A stretch of 64,000 nucleotides of DNA from Phascolarctos cinereus (GCF_002099425.1 NW_018343969.1:6514501-6578500); one strand, 5' to 3'; positions 46,741-56,824 are shown, counted from the first letter of the stretch. The notes: generated from the sequence alone by a model not told the origin. Numbers and translations: made by a program.

Positions 46741-47229
46741 GCAGCCAGATATATCTGACCTTGCTTTCTGATTGTTTCATAACTTTGCCAGATATTCAAA
46801 TATTCTGATTTTTATAAGATGATCTTCAAGCTTCATTTCTTACGTGTCCCTGCTAGCCTATCTGATATAACTCACCATATAAGTAAAATTAGATGGTGAT
46901 ATCAAAGGAGTTACTTTAATAAAAAATCTCTTCAACACAAGTGTTCCACTTGCAATTTTTAAAAGAAAACCAAAACGAAAAGAGTCTGATCTTAATGCTG
47001 CTACAGCTATTTGGTAAAGTTCCAACAAGACATTCAGAATTTTAGAGCTAAGCATTCTGTATTATTTTCATAAAGAAATGAGTTATACCACATATACTTT
47101 ACTTGAAAATAATCACCCTATGGAATCATAATGCTATCATCATTTTTATGTGGTATTTTATAATACCAGTCACAGGATGAGCTTGTTCTGAATAAATCTT
47201 TACAGCTTATCTGAGAAATCTGCCAATGA
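46741..47229. other. Unassigned intron
   Basis: Nothing recognised. Confidence 0.5.
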
Positions 47230-47390
47230 GCTGGCAGCACAGAATAGTCCAAAGAACACTAGCCTTGAGGGTTATGAGAACTGGCTTGTTATCTCCAGGA
47301 TCATGTTTCCTTATTTTCAAATAAGCAGATTAGACTTCATGATCCCCAAGGCACCTTTTAGCTCAAAATTTATTATTCTATGAAAATGAC
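47230..47390 (+). mobile_element. MIR3/THER-type SINE
   Basis: AGAATAGTCCAAAGAACACT, ATGTTTCCTTATTTTCAAAT, GATTAGACTTCATGATCCCC. Confidence 0.75.
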
Positions 47391-48060
47391 AAACTATTGG
47401 AGATTTACTCATTGTATTTGGTTCCAATATAAACTGTGGCTATTTAGGATTTTATGATTAAGGTGTTACTGCCTATTCCTTTTATTTTGCTTTAAAACAA
47501 CCAAATTCAAGGGTTTTGGTGATAAGACAATTATACATAAAATGCCAGGTAGTAATGTCCCATGCTTTGCATAATTCATGCAAAAAAATTTCTTCATGAA
47601 GAAAGTTCACATCAAATGGCACTTTTTTTCTTACTCTTCTGAAAAGACAGACTGCTTTGGCTAAACTCTCTAGAACAGAAAAAGGAACAGAAGGTTGAAA
47701 ACAATTCTGTAACAGTTAAGGATTAACCAATCCTAAATGACAGTACCAAGACTGTCTTAGGAAAATAAAATATAGGAAAAGCTGTTAAAAATACATGTCC
47801 AGATTGTGACATGATTTAAGAAGAGTAGTAGCTAGAAAAAAATAGCAAAATGAAAATGAGGGTAAGGAGAGATAAGAGTTACAGAATACACACAAAAGCA
47901 GAGTAAAAATAGTAAAATAGGCCTAAAATAATTATGTGTTCTTGACAGTTGTATGGTTATGAGTTTTGGCATATGGCATATTACAGTCTGCGAAGAGTTA
48001 ATAATGAATATTACAGGAGAGCAATGGAGAGGTACATAGCAGGTAAAAGCAGGGTACAAC

Positions 48061-48062
<2 letters not shown>
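47391..48062. other. Unassigned intron
   Basis: Nothing recognised. Confidence 0.5.
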
Positions 48063-48120
<58 letters not shown>

Positions 48121-48126
48121 TATATA
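48063..48126 (+). repeat. (TA)n microsatellite, self-complementary
   Basis: About 64 bp of TA repeats with one AATA phase break near 48098. Confidence 0.97.
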
Positions 48127-48884
48127 AAATCTCAAAGAACTGGAGTAAAATATATCACTGGGGAAATGCATGAACAAAGATGTCCTGGTAATCATGCAGC
48201 AAGGGGTAGGGACAGCAGGGTGAATAGCCCGAGTGCTACACTGGCACCCTTGAGGTGTCAAGAGAAATCATGAACAGAAATCGTTACCATCACCCAGGCT
48301 CTTATGGACAATCTGCAACTCTTGTAATTCTTATAGTTAATTCCAGAAGGAATAAACTAGTTCTGTAGCTTTTCTAGTTAGTGGTAACTGCCTATGTGAC
48401 CACTGTATCACATAAATGGAAACATTACTGCTCTATACTTTTCCAGTGGGATTTTCCTAGCAACAATAAGCTAAGTCTTAACACATAGACAAGTTATCTA
48501 AAGTCATTTTTAAACCAAACTGCCAGCTACAAAGTCCTTTCTGGAGTTAAGTAACTTTCATACGGTACAGTATCTATCTTCAGTGGCCAAAAAAAAAAAC
48601 TGAATATCATTTCATACTGCTAACTGATGTTGTACATACTGTCACAGAAATCTATTCACTATTCTAAATATCCAATTTAGGATGTTCTTCAAAAGAAACA
48701 TTTGTGAATACAAGAGAAGCTCGAATGTTAAGAAACATATAACCTCATAAGCATTACGTGACATACATAAATAACTAACATGAATTTAGGTACATTAAAA
48801 GAAATATAAATAAGCTACTATGATTTCAGATAAGACAGAAATCACCATTTTGAGGGGGGCAGTAGGATCAGAGAAACATTCATG
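48127..48884. other. Unassigned intron
   Basis: Nothing recognised. Confidence 0.5.
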
Positions 48885-49110
48885 AACAAAAATTCTGAAC
48901 TAGGACTTTAAGAATAGGTAGGATTTCAAGACATATGAGAGTAGAGGGCATAGGGAATGCCAGGTGTTGGGAATGGCATAACAATGTATCGATATTCAAG
49001 AAGTTACAGTCTGTCTGAAATACAGAGTATGTCTGACAGAGAACAAGAGCTATTCTTATATCATGTACCAATCTGGACATGATATATGGACTAATCTTGG
49101 AGTTAGGAGA
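48885..49110 (-). mobile_element. Possible L2 fragment, antisense
   Basis: GAACTAGGACTTTAAGAATA and GAGGGCATAGGGAATGCCAG recall antisense L2; weak. Confidence 0.4.
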
Positions 49111-49639
49111 CCTGGGCAACCTAGTTACTCTTGATAAACTGAAGTCCACCTGGCCCAAATGAACTTCATCCTCATGTATAGAAGTAACTGTCAAATGTGA
49201 CTGCTGAGCCATAGTCAATAATATTTTTAAATTTTAGGAAAACAGGACAGGTTATCACAAAAATGAATAAGAACAAACACTGTACTGACTTTCAAAAAAG
49301 GTAAAGAGAACAGAGTCTGCAAACTACGGTCTGGAAAGCTCAACTCTGATTCCTGAAAAAATTCTAGAAAGAATCAGAGATGATTGGTGAATAACTAGAA
49401 AAGAAAGTGATCATAAACAGACTTCATCAAGAACAAGTCATGCCAGACTAACCACATTTCTTTTTTGACAGGTTTACAAAACTTCTAGATAAGGGGAATG
49501 GCATGAATATAATTTACCTATATATGACAAAAACTTTTGTTGAAGTATTTCATACTATTCCATTGAGAAAATAAATGGAAAGATATGAATTCCACAATAA
49601 TATAATCAGATGAATTTAGAATCAGTTTGAGGTAAGAGG

Positions 49640-49912
49640 AAGGGCTTAAGTATTTATACAGTACCTACTATGTACCAGGAAGCACCATGCTAAGAGTTTT
49701 TTACCAACATCTCATTTGATCCTCTCAACAATTCTGCAACGTTAAGTGCTATTATACTCATTTTACAGCTGAGGAAACAGGCTGAGAGGTTAAGTGATTT
49801 GATCTGGGTCACACAGCTTGCAAGTATCCAGGGCTCAATTTAAACAAAGGTCTTTCTGACTTCAGGCCCAACTCCCTACCTACTGTGCCACCAGCTGCTT
49901 TGTTTGATGGCT
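49640..49912 (-). mobile_element. MIR-type CORE-SINE in CR1/L3
   Basis: CAGTACCTACTATGTACCAG, CATCTCATTTGATCCTCTCA, ATTTTACAGCTGAGGAAACA, GGTCACACAGCTTGCAAG, CTACTGTGCCACCAGCTGC. Confidence 0.88.
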
Positions 49913-50105
49913 AAACCCAAAAAATGATTGCTACTGGTTTCATGTCAATGTGGCAGATCTCCAATACCGGAAGGATCTGTTCCTGGCCCTTTGCTATTTA
50001 ACATTTTTATCAATGAATGGGCAAAGTCTGCCTAACAAATCTACAGATAACACACTGTACAACAGGAGTAAGGATCCAAAAGGATCTTGACAAACTAGAG
50101 TAAAA

Positions 50106-50302
50106 GTGTCTTGGCTGGTTACAAGCCGGTTAGAAGCCCGCTACACGCCAGCTACAAAACTGAGAGCGAGGCTTGTACCAGATTAAAATGTGACCAGGAA
50201 ATGTTTAACAAAATAAATAAAGATACAAGATAAGATTATATAAATGTGTGGCATTCTGAGTCAATTATGTGGCCCTAAGGATCTGTTTCTATTTGAGTTT
50301 GA
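50106..50302 (+). mobile_element. Small non-autonomous insertion, family unknown
   Basis: Interrupts the CR1/L3 between two collinear pieces. It contains TGTTTAACAAAATAAATAAA, ATGTGGCCCTAAGGATCTG and CTATTTGAGTTTGACAC, a repeat motif I recognise but cannot place in a family; possibly a DNA element. Confidence 0.5.
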
Positions 50303-50397
50303 CACTTTGGGCTAAACTGAATTAGATAATATTCAATAGGGATTTGAAGTCTTATACTCAGGTTAAAAAAAAAATCAGCTTCAGAAGTACAAGTTCT

Positions 50398-50574
50398 TTC
50401 TTTGTTTTGAGGTGGGTTTTTTTGGTCTTTTTAGGCAATTGAGGTTAAATGACTTGCCCAGGGTCACACAGCTAGTAAGTGTTAAGTGTTTGGTCTGAGG
50501 TCACATTTGAACTCAGGTCCTCCTGACTTCAAGGCCAGTGCTCTATCCACTGCGCCACCTAGCTGCCCCTTCAC
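50398..50574 (-). mobile_element. CORE-SINE (short type) in CR1/L3
   Basis: TTAGGCAATTGAGGTTAAAT, CACACAGCTAGTAAGTGTTA, ACATTTGAACTCAGGTCC, CGCCACCTAGCTGCCCC. Perfect 13-bp target repeat AAGTACAAGTTCT at 50385-50397 and 50575-50587. Confidence 0.95.
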
Positions 50575-51133
50575 AAGTACAAGTTCTAGAGGATACAATT
50601 AGGCAATAGTTTGTCTGAAAAAGAGCTAGATGCTTTGGTGGTGGACTGTAAGCTCAATGTGACTGAGCAGTGTGAACTAAAAAAACTAAAGCAACTATGG
50701 GCTACTTTAAGAGGAACATAGCTTCCAAGAATTGAGATGTATGAGAGATAGCTCCATTCTCATCAGACCATCTTCCATAATTTTGGGTGCCAGAGTTTAT
50801 AAAAGACATTAATATGATGGAAAGAGTCCAGAAAAGAGCAACTAAACAGTGAAGGGACTTGAGTCCAGGACAGATCAACTTGACGTGAAAGAACCAGGTA
50901 TGTTTAGCCTAGAGGCTTCAAGAGAGATATGATAGCCATCTTCCAAGTATCTGAAAGGCTGTCACAAGGAAGAGGGATTATATTTGTTCTATTTAATTAC
51001 AGAGAGCACTCAGGAGCAATAGGTGGAAGTTGTAAAAAGGGCAAATTTAGGCTTAATACCAGGAAAAAATTCTTAATAATTAAAGCTGTCCCAAACAGGA
51101 ATGTGCTACTAGGTAGTGGGTTCCTCCTCCTTG

Positions 51134-51300
51134 AATGAATGAATAAGCATTTATTAAGTGCTTAGCTCTGGAAATACAAATATAAAATATAGAACACAAA
51201 TATGAAAATCAAGGGCATTCCCTGCCCTCAAGTAGCTTACATTCCAATTGAGAAAGGTAACACATATAGGAAGTTTAGACTGAAAAGTCTAAAACATATA
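51134..51300 (-). mobile_element. L2-type 3' end, antisense
   Basis: GAATAAGCATTTATTAAGTG, GCATTCCCTGCCCTCAAGTA, GCTTACATTCCAATTGAG; splits the CR1/L3. Confidence 0.75.
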
Positions 51301-51438
51301 TTTAGCGAGGTCATAGAGTTGTGAAAGTGACACACTCTTTCCAGCAGAAACGGAAGTAATAATTTGGTCATAGTTCTAGAAGTACGAAGTGGTGGGATGT
51401 GTAAAGGATGTGAGTACACATTGGGAAGGCAACAGATG

Positions 51439-51545
51439 CAGGGTGTCCCCAAAGTCCTAGTGCAGTTTCAAGTTATTAATGCTTATACTGGGATTAGGGT
51501 TAGGATTAAAGCTTACAACTGCACTAAGATTTTTGGGACATGCTG
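51439..51545. mobile_element. Mariner-type miniature element
   Basis: Inverted ends CAGGGTGTCCCCAAAGTCCT and GATTTTTGGGACATGCTG, with inner GTGCAGTTT / AACTGCAC pairing; followed by TA. About 107 bp and no transposase. Confidence 0.85.
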
Positions 51546-51601
51546 TATAATGGTCCACATGAGGCACTCACCAATCAGGAAACTGGGGCTCTGAGCCAGA
51601 A

Positions 51602-51945
51602 ATTACTATTTTTTTTTAAATTTCATTTTTATTTCCAGTTCACATTCTCTCCCTCCCTTAACCCCCTCATCAAGAGAGCAAGAAATACAGTAACAATTAT
51701 ACCTAGGCAGTCATGTAAAACATATTTCGTACTAGCCACATTCTAGGAAGAAAAAAAGGAAAAAATATGATTCACCCATCAGTTCTTTATCTGAATGTGG
51801 ACAGCATTTTAGATCACAACTTTGGAGTTGTGGTGGATCATGGTTTTGATCAGTTACGAAGTCTTTCACAGTTTATTTTTCTTAACAATATTGCTGTTAT
51901 ATATTATGCTTACTCCATTTTCTAAGGCAGAAGTTATGAAACTGA
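51602..51945 (-). mobile_element. L1 3'UTR fragment, antisense
   Basis: TTCATTTTTATTTCCAGTTC, TCCCTCCCTTAACCCCCTC, GCAGTCATGTAAAACATATT, ATCTGAATGTGGACAGCATT. Confidence 0.8.
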
Positions 51946-52165
51946 AGGGATTATGTTCTCCAGGGCCTCTCGTCCCTTCTGCAAGGTAGCTACTGACAAT
52001 GGGCAAGTAGTAGAAATATTCAAATACAGGCTAGATAACCACTTTTCAGGTATTTGTTATAGTAGGGATTCTTTCAGGTATGGGTTGTACAAGATGGTCA
52101 CTGAGGTCTGTTCCAGCTTTCCAATTAAGGGCTTCTATGATTCCTGCCATAGATACTTATTGTCT

Positions 52166-52340
52166 AGATGAGTAAGTCACTAAACCCCTCAAAGTCTCAT
52201 CTGTAAAATGAGATTCTACTACTTATACTTCACACTACATACCTAGAGGGTTACTGTGAGAAAGTCAAGTCAACAAGTATCCCACTGTGTGTCAGGCAGG
52301 AAAACATTCTGCAAACCTTAAGACATTAGAAGTCAACTGC
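52166..52340 (+). mobile_element. MIR fragment
   Basis: GAGTAAGTCACTAAACCCCT, AGTCTCATCTGTAAAATGAG, TAGAGGGTTACTGTGAGAAA. Confidence 0.75.
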
Positions 52341-52669
52341 TATTAAAACTAGAGAAAACTAGTTCGAAAGCATTATAGAGAAACGGACCTTTGACATTCA
52401 CCTACTGCAATATCTTGAGTGTAGAGGACAGTCCTCAATAAAGTATTTTTAAAGAATGAGTAATGCATTTCCACGTGTACCCAACACATACATGAAACAG
52501 GAAAGCTGAGTATGTATGAATCGGACCTACATAAGGCATCTAATTATAATTTATCTTTAAAATTATAGGAAAATTGCTAAAAAATTAATTCAACTTCTAC
52601 ATCAATTTTTATATGATAATAAAAACCAGCATTTCAAAAGATGCTTAATTTCACTGCTATAGATCAATT
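52341..52669. other. Unassigned intron
   Basis: Nothing recognised. Confidence 0.5.
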
Positions 52670-53050
52670 GTTCTCAAAGTTTTGTCCTCAGACCCCTGGG
52701 AATCTACAAGATCCTTTCTATGAATCAGTTAAGATCAAAACTATTTTCACAATTATTACTAACAAAATTATTCGCCTGTTAAAATAATCCTTATTGTGAT
52801 GCTTGATTTTCTTCATGTATATTTCAACCAAAACGTAGCACAAATTAAATGCAGGAAGAGATAAAAATCCAAATGTCTTCTATTAAGTCAGACATTAAGA
52901 GATTTGCAAAAATATGTAAAATAATACCACTCTTCTCACTAATGTTTTCTTTTGGAAAATATAGTATGTTCCCTTACTCAGATACTGAAAGGCTTTAAGT
53001 ATATTTTATGTGAATTTAGATCATAAAATCTTGAGGAAAACACTGTGTCA
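52670..53050 (+). mobile_element. hAT-Charlie DNA transposon, internally deleted
   Basis: 5' end CAATTGTTCTCAAAGTTTTG with CTCAGACCCCTGGGAATC, then the 3' end of a transposase gene: TTCTTCATGTATATTTCAAC, GTCTTCTATTAAGTCAGACA, AAGAGATTTGCAAAAATATG, CACTCTTCTCACTAATG. These recall the C-terminal STKT...NAE...LSSIKPDI part of Charlie/ZBED-type transposases, here with stops. Confidence 0.78.
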
Positions 53051-53059
53051 TTTCCTTCA

Positions 53060-53310
53060 CTTTTTTACTTACAGCACAGTGGAAATGCAGAAAGAGAGGT
53101 GAATGCAGAAAGCAACTAAAGTATGGAAAACCTAGATTCCAATTCCACTTCTGACACATTAGTTCTGCGACTGTGGACAAATCAGTTAACCTCTCAGTGC
53201 CCCAAAAAATGGTCTAAACCCATATATTATAGACCACTTGTTAATATACATTTCCAACCACAGTGTCTTCACCAGGAGCAGGGAGATGGGGAAGTGAGGG
53301 AATAAGCATT
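53060..53310 (+). mobile_element. MIR fragment
   Basis: TTACAGCACAGTGGAAATGC, AGATTCCAATTCCACTTCTG, AAATCAGTTAACCTCTCAGT. Confidence 0.65.
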
Positions 53311-53337
53311 TACACATCACCATCTTAGGTGCTCAAC

Positions 53338-53522
53338 CAGGGGTGGGGAACCTGTGGCCTTGAGGTCACATGTGGCCTTCTAGGTCCTTAGGTGCCTTCT
53401 CACTGAGTTCAAGTTTTATAGAACAAATCCTTTTATTAAGGGGATTCATTCTGTGAAGTCTGGATTCAGTCAAGGGGCCGCTCTTGAGGACCTCAAGGCC
53501 ACAAGTTCCCCACCTACTCCAG
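53338..53522. mobile_element. Palindromic hAT-like miniature element
   Basis: Starts CAGGGGTGGGGAACCTGTGG, and its end is nearly the reverse complement (CCACAAGTTCCCCACCTAC). Inner arms also pair: AACAAATCCTTTTATTAAGG with the following GGATTCATTCTGTGAAG, and CACTGAGTTCAAG with CTGGATTCAGTC. It is about 185 bp and can fold into one long hairpin. Confidence 0.75.
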
Positions 53523-53524
53523 GG

Positions 53525-53784
53525 TCTTGTATGAAGCTGACAATTCATAAGTATCTGTCAACAAATTCAATTCAACAATAAGAATCATTCATGAGCAGGA
53601 TGAATTCATTGACTGATTCCAGTTAACATTTCCTAAGGTGACTCAAAAGTTAAACAGCATCCTTTTTCCTTTAAATCAGATGCTAGGTAGCAGATACGGG
53701 CCAAGACAGAAAAAGACATAAAATATGAAAAGGTAATCTTTAATTTAACAGGTTACCAAAAGAAGTAATACTTGGAATATTTGA
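53525..53784. other. Unassigned intron
   Basis: Nothing recognised. Confidence 0.5.
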
Positions 53785-54000
53785 GATAGTGTGGTAGAGT
53801 TGGTAGAGTCCTAGGTATGGTAGACTATATAAGATTTTCAACATAAATCCTACATCAAGATACTTACTAGCTGTGTTACCACTCGCAACTCACTTAAGCC
53901 TTGGTTTCCTCACCTTATCAAATCAAGACATTAATACCTCTGGCAAAAAGGATCAGATGAGATGACATATTAAAGCACTTAGCCAGCTATTATTATGACA
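53785..54000 (+). mobile_element. MIR-type CORE-SINE
   Basis: GTGTGGTAGAGTTGGTAGAG, TACTTACTAGCTGTGTTACC, TTGGTTTCCTCACCTTATCA, ATCAGATGAGATGACATATT. Confidence 0.88.
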
Positions 54001-54059
54001 ACTAAGGTAGAAAGTTCACATATTTTACTCATTGTTTACTGCTGTTACACAGCATAATT

Positions 54060-54415
54060 ATTTTTTTAAATAGAATCACAAATATAAAACTGGACAAGAC
54101 CTCAAAAGCCAACTAACCCAATGTCCTTATCAGGGGGAGGTGGGGGGGAGGGGGAACAACTAGGGTTAAGTGAATTGCCCAGAGTTACAGAGCTAGTAAG
54201 TGTGTAAGGCCAAATCTGAACTCAGCTTCTGCTGACTTTAGGGCCGGTGCTCTATACACTTCACAATCTAGCTGCCCCCCAAATCCCTCATATTATAAAT
54301 GACATTAAATGACTTGCTCAAGGTCACACAAGCAGGTAGTGACAGAAGTGGGATATAAACATTGGTGTTCTAAGTCTAAACCTAGAGCTTTACAAACTAT
54401 GTCATGTATGCTGTA
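54060..54415 (-). mobile_element. MIR3/THER-type SINE split by a SINE
   Basis: Piece 1 to 54130 (AAAACTGGACAAGACCTCAA); piece 2 from 54291 (TAAATGACTTGCTCAAGGTC, GGGATATAAACATTGGTGTT). Confidence 0.78.
54131..54290 (-). mobile_element. CORE-SINE (short type), nested
   Basis: G-rich start, TAGGGTTAAGTGAATTGCCC, ACAGAGCTAGTAAGTGTG, ACAATCTAGCTGCCCCCC. Confidence 0.9.
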
Positions 54416-54433
54416 TACTTTATAACAGGAATA

Positions 54434-54712
54434 TAAATTAATTCAGGCAGCTAGGTGGCACGATGGATAGAAAGCCAGGCCTGAAGTAAAGAAGACTCAT
54501 CTTCTTGAGGTCAAATCCAGCCCCCAGACATTTAGTGGCTGTGTGACCCTGGGCAAGTCACTTAACCCTGTTTGCCTCAGTTTCCTCATCTGTAAAATAA
54601 GCTGGAGAAAGGAATGGCAAACCACTCTAGCATCTTTGCCAAGAGAACCCCAAATTGGGTCACGAAGAGTCAGACATGACTGAAACAACTAAACAACAAC
54701 AACAAATTCAAC
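54434..54712 (+). mobile_element. CORE-SINE with RTE-like tail, near full length
   Basis: Head GGCAGCTAGGTGGCACGATG, GGTCAAATCCAGCCCC, core GTGACCCTGGGCAAGTCACT, CAGTTTCCTCATCTGTAAAA, tail CTTTGCCAAGAGAACCCC, GGTCACGAAGAGTCAGACAT, GACTGAAACAACTAAACAAC. Confidence 0.94.
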
Positions 54713-54799
54713 AATGAACCAACACATACTTTTTTAAGGTATTATTTAAGAGCTATAACTTTTCACACAGCATTTTTCATATCTCAGTATTTTACTAAC

Positions 54800-54928
54800 T
54801 ATAATCCTATCTACCCTTCCCAGGGGTTGTTGTAAGGATCAAATGAGATATTTCTAAAGCTTTTTAGAAATCCTGAAGTGATATAGATGTGTAATGTAAC
54901 ATATATATAAATGCTAGCTATTATTTAT
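54800..54928 (+). mobile_element. MIR3 tail
   Basis: AGGGGTTGTTGTAAGGATCA, AATGAGATATTTCTAAAGC, ATATAAATGCTAGCTATTAT. Confidence 0.75.
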
Positions 54929-54929
54929 T

Positions 54930-55195
54930 AATAAAATGATAACACATATACAAGTGCCCTAAATTTGCAAAACATTTTATATATATCCTTTTATTTTCAG
55001 CCTCACCCCACCCTCTTGAGGTAGGTACTACAGGTTATTACCAACTTTACAGCTGAGAAAACTGAGCCTCAGAGAAAGTGGTGAAAGGACCCTACAGAAG
55101 TTAATTGACCGGTGTCAGAAGGAGAATTTGAACTAGGCCTACTTAGCTCCATGCCCAGCAATCTATTCACTATGCCATACTACCTCACATCAAGA
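54930..55195 (-). mobile_element. MIR-type CORE-SINE
   Basis: TTTGCAAAACATTTTATATA, TTGAGGTAGGTACTACAGG, TTTACAGCTGAGAAAACTGA, ATTTGAACTAGGCCTACTTA, TATTCACTATGCCATACTAC. Confidence 0.88.
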
Positions 55196-55429
55196 GGCTA
55201 ACATCAAATTTCTAAATGTGAATGTCTTGCAAGTTACACTAAAAATACTTTGGAGAAAAAAAAGCTAAAAATCAAATAAATACAAAATTTTAACTCTTAC
55301 CAGCATACATTATTATGTCTTAAAAAAAATATGACTTCTATAACAGTCGTTCCCTCTTCTATGCCTGTTCTTTTTCCACTAACTCTAATCTCAGCACTAA
55401 CTCTGCAATTAACACCTAATATAATCACA
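55196..55429. other. Unassigned intron
   Basis: Nothing recognised. Confidence 0.5.
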
Positions 55430-55640
55430 GAATAGGAAGGAAACTTAGAGACTGGCTAATCTTACCTCCTACCCAAAAAGGAAACCTTGAAACGTCCCTT
55501 AAAGGTAATCATCCACTTCCTGCTTCAACACTTCTAGGAATAAGATATTCCATACCTCACAAGATAGTTCATGTAATTTCTTAACAGCTACAACTATCAG
55601 GAATGTCTTTCTTACAATGAGCTACACATTCCCTCCAATA
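55430..55640 (-). mobile_element. CR1/L3-type LINE 3' end, antisense
   Basis: AATCATCCACTTCCTGCTTC, AAGATATTCCATACCTCACA, AGGAATGTCTTTCTTACAAT resemble the antisense CR1/L3 3' region. Confidence 0.6.
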
Positions 55641-55657
55641 TTACTTTAACACAACTA

Positions 55658-55825
55658 AGGGTGAGGCACACATGTAGTTCTTGCTGCTGTGGAGGCTGAG
55701 GCTGATGGATTGTTTGAGCTCAAGATTTTTGAGCTACAGGTGAGCTAAAAGTCTGTCAGGTGTCCACATTAAGTCCAGCAACCAATGTGGCAATGCCCCA
55801 TCGTCTAGTGGGCACCACTGTTTCA
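55658..55825 (+). pseudogene. RN7SL-like: 7SL (SRP) RNA pseudogene fragment
   Basis: The block follows the 5' half of 7SL RNA in order: CATGTAGTTCTTGCTGCTG, GGAGGCTGAGGCTGATGGAT, TTGTTTGAGCTCAAG, GAGCTACAGGTGAGC, TCAGGTGTCCACATTAAGT and CCAGCAACCAATGTGGCAA, against human GGAGGCTGAGGCTGGAGGAT and GGGTGTCCGCACTAAGTTCG. The 3' half and poly(A) are missing, so it is a diverged, truncated retrocopy and not a functional SRP RNA. Confidence 0.85.
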
Positions 55826-55847
55826 GTGTAAGAGGTTGAGAGCTTGT

Positions 55848-56520
55848 GACCCCTCAAAGGCCGGAATACAGGATGGGTCGTCTGGAATGAATTCACTGTC
55901 TCAAGCCTTCTTTAAGTCAAGGTGGAAAAGTTTATTGTTTCGCTTTTCAGCAGGCAAGGATTCTTAAGGATTCCTGCAAGAGACTGAGGATGGAGCTAGG
56001 GCTATACAGAAAAGGGCATGGGAAAGGAATGCCAGGGACATTGATGAGGTAATCCAAAGGTGCAGGTGTCTTTGGGGGCTATGGATGGGAAAGTATAGGG
56101 AGTATACCAGACAGGGAGGGAGATGACCAGGGAGGGAGATGACAGAGGTATGGCTCTTTGGAGTCTGGCAGGAGGAAGAGTCTTTGGGCTGGGCAAGGAC
56201 AAAACTCCTTGGGCTGGGCAAGGCGCCCCTCTCCCTCTGTCTTGATGAGAGAATGTTCTGCAACAAGCGAAAGCTTTCTTGCAAGACAGGAACTTACTAA
56301 GGAATTGGGAGGCTTCTAGAGACATGATCTGAGGGCTGGGGCCTGAGCAGCCCAGCATTCTCTCACCTAGCTTTGTGTAGCTGCACCAGGGAGAGATAAG
56401 GGTCGTGCTGGGGCCCATGCATGAGTAACTGCTAGGCACAGTGTCCTTGGGCTGGGGAGTAGCTGTCTGAGACAGTGTTTCTGGGACTAGGGAGAAACTG
56501 GGGTCCAAGTACAAGCACAA
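55848..56520 (-). mobile_element. Probable solo LTR, antisense, GC-rich U3
   Basis: Read on the minus strand, the block starts near TGTGCTTGTACTTGG, has a GC-rich repeat-bearing region (motifs TTGGGCTGGGCAAGG and CAGGGAGGGAGATGAC occur twice each on plus), a TATA-like TGTATAG near 56003, AATAAA near 55937, and ends GAGGGGTCACA. This is an LTR-like layout. No clear target repeat was found, so the limits are approximate. Two open stretches in it are composition effects and not genes. It is a fossil with no internal viral part seen. Confidence 0.5.
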
Positions 56521-56659
56521 GCACCCAAGTACTCCATCACCACCAGGCTGAATAAGAGGTGAAACAGTTTCAACATTTCCATGACAATCAGCAGTGAAAT
56601 GAGTGGCTGCTGCACTTCTAGCCGGAGTAAGATATCAAAGTCTTGATCTAAAAATACAT

Positions 56660-56662
56660 ATA

Positions 56663-56695
<33 letters not shown>

Positions 56696-56712
56696 GTATA
56701 TGTATATTTCTA
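56660..56712 (+). repeat. (TG)n(TA)n microsatellite
   Basis: TG repeats passing into TATATA and TATG units. Confidence 0.95.
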
Positions 56713-56824
56713 TCCACAGGAATCCCTTTAGAATTTAGGATAAATGTAATTCTTTTTCCAAATGATTATTAAAATATATAAAAGAAGCTATCAAGCCCCA
56801 ATACTTCAAGCTTTCTTTCCTCCA

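Larger units (their letters stand above)
49230..52165 (+). mobile_element. CR1/L3-type LINE broken up by insertions
   Basis: Collinear pieces: 49230-49640 (TCCTGAAAAAATTCTAGAAA, AAGTCATGCCAGACTAACC), 49915-50105 (CCTTTGCTATTTAACATTTT, ATCTTGACAAACTAGAG), 50303-50397 (TGGGCTAAACTGAATTAG), 50588-51133 (GTCTGAAAAAGAGCTAGATG, ATGATAGCCATCTTCCAAGT, AATAATTAAAGCTGTCCC) and 51955-52165 (ACAGGCTAGATAACCACTTT, GGTCTGTTCCAGCTTTCC). The pieces follow CR1/L3 ORF2 to 3' end in order. The open stretch at 50929-51138 is RT-element debris. Confidence 0.82.

Noticed and set aside
56002-56520. 172-codon minus-strand frame, and an overlapping 106-codon one
   Set aside because: Lies in the GC-rich repeat-bearing part of a probable LTR; low-complexity composition with no protein similarity seen.
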